Assembly: GCA_028292835.1 (NCBI GenBank)
Contig: JAQGLP010000073.1
Location: 1-7,713, forward strand
Reading direction: 5' to 3'
Source of the DNA: Variovorax sp.
GTDB taxonomy: Bacteria > Pseudomonadota > Gammaproteobacteria > Burkholderiales > Burkholderiaceae_C
DNA: 7,713 bases
Shown here: positions 6,281-7,713 of the stretch, piece after piece
Position numbering within the stretch: position 1 is the first letter of the stretch
Layout of the letters: every line of letters starts with the position of its first letter
Translations under genes and position numbers: made by a program
Notes under the pieces: model-generated
What the model was told of the DNA's origin: nothing
Databases searched by the model: none
Seen by the model: the letters and a program-made list of their open reading frames with translations, nothing else

Positions 6281-7396
6281 CTAGAACGCGTCGCGACCGG
6301 CCACGCGCGCGACGATGCGCAGGTCCGGCCCGAGCTGCTGCACCGAGCGGAATTCCAGCGGCATGGCATCCGCCAGCGTGGCGAGCGGTCCGCCTGCGTG
6401 CGCGCCGCTCGCGATGCCCAAGCCATCGCCGATGAATTTGGGCGCGAGATAGACCAGCATCTCGTCGACCAATCCCTCGCGCAGCAGCGAGCCGTTGAGC
6501 TTGTGGCCGGCCTCGACATGCAACTCGTTGACCTCGCGCACGGCCAGATCGCGCAGCATCGCCGCCAGATCGACCTTGCCCTGCGCATCGGGCAGGTAAG
6601 TGACCGTGGCGCCTCGTGCTTCGAGCGCTGCCTGTTTGTCGTCATTTCGAGCGGCTGCGTAGATCCAGACAGGGCGACCCGCCATGAAAATATAAGCCTC
6701 GGGCGGCGTCTGCAACCGGCTGTCGACCACCACCAGATGCGGCTGCCGGGGCGTATCGACCAGCCGCACGTCGAGCCGCGGATTGTCCTCGAGCACCGTC
6801 CCGACGCCGGTCAGCACCGCACTGGCGCGCGCGCGCCAGGCATGTCCATCGGTGCGGGCGGCTTGGGAGGTGATCCACTGGCTCAGGCCGTTTTCCAGCG
6901 CCGTCTTGCCGTCCAGCGACGCCGCCACCTTCAGTCGCACCCAGGGCGTCTTGCGGACCATTCGGCTGAAAAAACCGATGTTGAGTTCGCGCGACTCGGC
7001 GGCGCCGGGGCCGACCTCGACCTCGATGCCGGCCGCGCGCAGCCGGGCGAAACCCTGGCCGGACACGAGCGGATTGGGATCGGCAATGGACGCCACCACC
7101 TTCTTGACGCCGGCGGCGATCAGCGCGTCGCAGCACGGGCCGGTGCGGCCATGGTGCGAGCAGGGCTCGAGGGTGACATAGGCGGTGGCGCCAACCACTG
7201 AGTTCCCGTGAGCCTCCGCGTCGCGCAGCGCCATGACTTCAGCGTGGGGCGCGCCGGCGCGCTGCGTGTGCCCTTGGCCCAGCCACTCGCCATCCGGGTT
7301 GGTGATTACGCATCCGACACAGGGATTGGGCGGAGGCAACCAGCGGGAATCCGTCGCAATTCGCAATGCGAGATCCAAGAAGCTGCTTTTTTTCAT
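6281..7396 (-). CDS. ribD: RibD, bifunctional pyrimidine deaminase/reductase
   Basis: RibD carries out the second and third steps of riboflavin synthesis: deamination of the pyrimidine released by GTP cyclohydrolase II, then NADPH-dependent reduction of the ribosyl side chain. The 371 residues match the usual length. The N-terminal deaminase domain (1-145) has NPCVGCV (24-30), zinc and catalytic residues HAE (51-53), and PCSHHGRTGPCC (78-89) with zinc cysteines 79 and 88. The reductase domain (about 150-371) has RLKVAASLDGK (154-164), GVGTVLEDNP (197-206) and ELHVEAGHKLNGSLL (291-305). The ATG at 7396 follows a plausible GGCAGG site with 7 bases of spacing. It is the first gene of the minus-strand run and is transcribed away from the pilin gene on its other side. 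Confidence 0.96.
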   Translation of the reverse strand: MKKSSFLDLALRIATDSRWLPPPNPCVGCVITNPDGEWLGQGHTQRAGAPHAEVMALRDAEAHGNSVVGATAYVTLEPCSHHGRTGPCCDALIAAGVKKVVASIADPNPLVSGQGFARLRAAGIEVEVGPGAAESRELNIGFFSRMVRKTPWVRLKVAASLDGKTALENGLSQWITSQAARTDGHAWRARASAVLTGVGTVLEDNPRLDVRLVDTPRQPHLVVVDSRLQTPPEAYIFMAGRPVWIYAAARNDDKQAALEARGATVTYLPDAQGKVDLAAMLRDLAVREVNELHVEAGHKLNGSLLREGLVDEMLVYLAPKFIGDGLGIASGAHAGGPLATLADAMPLEFRSVQQLGPDLRIVARVAGRDAF

Positions 7397-7520
7397 GAAA
7401 TGGCCTGCCTAAGTTCCTTTTGTCGTCCGTTTCTGTTCGTTCGTCCGCTCGAGGCCGATAGACGATGTGCTTGTTGTCTATATGTAAGGATTGTGACGCG
7501 CGACTCGTTAACATATCCAT
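7397..7520. promoter_or_regulatory. Divergent intergenic region between ribD and the prepilin gene
   Basis: These 124 bases must carry the promoters of both the rib-tol run (minus) and the pilin gene (plus), and they are visibly more AT-rich than the coding sequence around them. I cannot assign convincing sigma-70 boxes. On the minus strand a weak pair, TTAACG and TTACAT spaced 18 bases, is the best I see. Two inverted repeats stand out (listed separately). No FMN riboswitch is recognisable in the ribD leader. The ribD ribosome binding site (GGCAGG) lies at its left end. Confidence 0.55.
7458..7481. promoter_or_regulatory. Inverted repeat ATAGAC-N12-GTCTAT, possible operator
   Basis: The two perfect 6-base arms are at 7458-7463 and 7476-7481. 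If the structure forms in RNA, the arms extend by one A-U pair and one G-U wobble to 8 pairs with an 8-base loop. The site lies roughly midway between the two divergent start codons, where a shared regulator could bind. It could equally be an RNA hairpin in the 5' leader of either transcript, or chance. I do not recognise it as the site of a known regulator. Confidence 0.3.
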
Positions 7521-7523
7521 ATG
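7512..7523. repeat. Inverted repeat CATAT-CC-ATATG at the prepilin start codon
   Basis: Two 5-base arms are separated by CC, and the right arm contains the ATG at 7521-7523. The flanks GTT (7507-7509) and AAC (7524-7526) are also complementary, allowing for a 2-base bulge. The structure occupies the place where a ribosome binding site would be expected, and no Shine-Dalgarno is visible. It may be a protein-binding site or a structure that limits translation. The short AT-rich arms make chance possible. Confidence 0.25.
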
Positions 7524-7713
7524 AACAGTCAGTTTAGTGTGAGATTGAACACAGGATGCCGCCATTTTCGTGCAGGGCAATGGTCGCTCCTTGGGTCGAA
7601 CTGGGGAGGATTCTCGTTGGTTGAAGTGACGACGGTGGTTGCCATCATTGCGATTCTGGCGATGATTGCTGCGCCATCTTTCGCAGGCCTGCTGCAAAAA
7701 AACCGCCTTGCGG
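7521..7713 (+). CDS. Type IV prepilin-like protein, FimT/GspH type (5' part only)
   Basis: The gene runs off the right edge after 64 codons. Residues 30-35 read G/FSLVE, the prepilin peptidase (PilD) cleavage and methylation motif: Gly30 at -1, Phe31 at +1 and Glu35 at +5. A hydrophobic helix follows, with VVAIIAILAMIAAPSFAGLL at 40-59. The AAPSF and the polar residues just after it resemble FimT/GspH minor pseudopilins, which help start pilus assembly, rather than major PilA pilins. The leader is 30 residues long with several positive charges (Arg8, Arg14, His15, Arg17), longer than usual. In-frame GTG (7539) and TTG (7545) codons are the only alternative starts, and they would still leave a long leader. 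The exact family cannot be settled without the C-terminal part. Confidence 0.8.
   Translation, partial: MNSQFSVRLNTGCRHFRAGQWSLLGSNWGGFSLVEVTTVVAIIAILAMIAAPSFAGLLQKNRLA

Noticed and set aside
7471..7520. Sigma-70 promoter for the prepilin gene (TTGTTG or TTGTGA as -35)
   Set aside because: No acceptable -10 box lies at proper spacing upstream of the ATG; the TTGTGA/TATCCA pair would place the start of transcription inside the coding sequence.
7239..7697. Minus-strand open frame across the ribD start and the prepilin gene
   Set aside because: No recognisable motif, and it overlaps the GFSLVE-type prepilin on the plus strand and the ribD start.

Overview
The window is a GC-rich stretch of chromosome from a betaproteobacterium. 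It is most likely a Burkholderiales organism, and the TolQ, TolA and RibBX sequences and the gene order look most like Comamonadaceae (Variovorax/Acidovorax-like). That placement is inference from recalled family resemblance, not from a search. No mobile element, CRISPR array, tRNA or rRNA is visible.

Nearly everything lies on the minus strand as one tightly packed run. Read in the direction of transcription (right to left) the order is: ribD (7396-6281), ribE (6146-5499), ribBX (5486-4323), ribH (4318-3854), nusB (3857-3228), a PLP-dependent class I/II aminotransferase (3231-1999), ybgC (2002-1466), tolQ (1469-741), tolR (725-288) and the 5' part of tolA (277 to the left edge). The only sizeable gap inside the run is the 134 bases between ribD and ribE. 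From ribH to tolQ every junction is a 4-base ATGA stop/start overlap, four in a row, which suggests translational coupling. No intrinsic terminator with a T-tract is visible between the genes.

The first half supplies riboflavin: RibD (deaminase/reductase), RibBX (3,4-dihydroxy-2-butanone-4-phosphate synthase), RibH (lumazine synthase) and RibE (riboflavin synthase). GTP cyclohydrolase II is the missing step. The C-terminal half of RibBX resembles that enzyme but has lost all three zinc cysteines and the GRGIGL loop, so a separate RibA is expected elsewhere in the genome. NusB is the transcription antitermination and rRNA-processing factor. The second half is the start of the Tol-Pal cell-envelope system: the YbgC thioesterase, the TolQ/TolR proton-driven motor and the TolA energy transducer. 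tolB and pal are expected just beyond the left edge.

At the right edge, a divergent plus-strand gene starts at 7521 and runs off the window. It encodes a type IV prepilin-like protein (FimT/GspH type) with an unusually long leader before the GFSLVE cleavage site. The 124-base gap between it and ribD is clearly more AT-rich than its surroundings and holds two inverted repeats.

I do not see a strong candidate for an undescribed system here. The points of most interest are the degenerate RibX domain, the long ATGA-coupled chain joining vitamin, transcription and envelope genes, the unassigned aminotransferase in that chain, and the divergent regulatory region.
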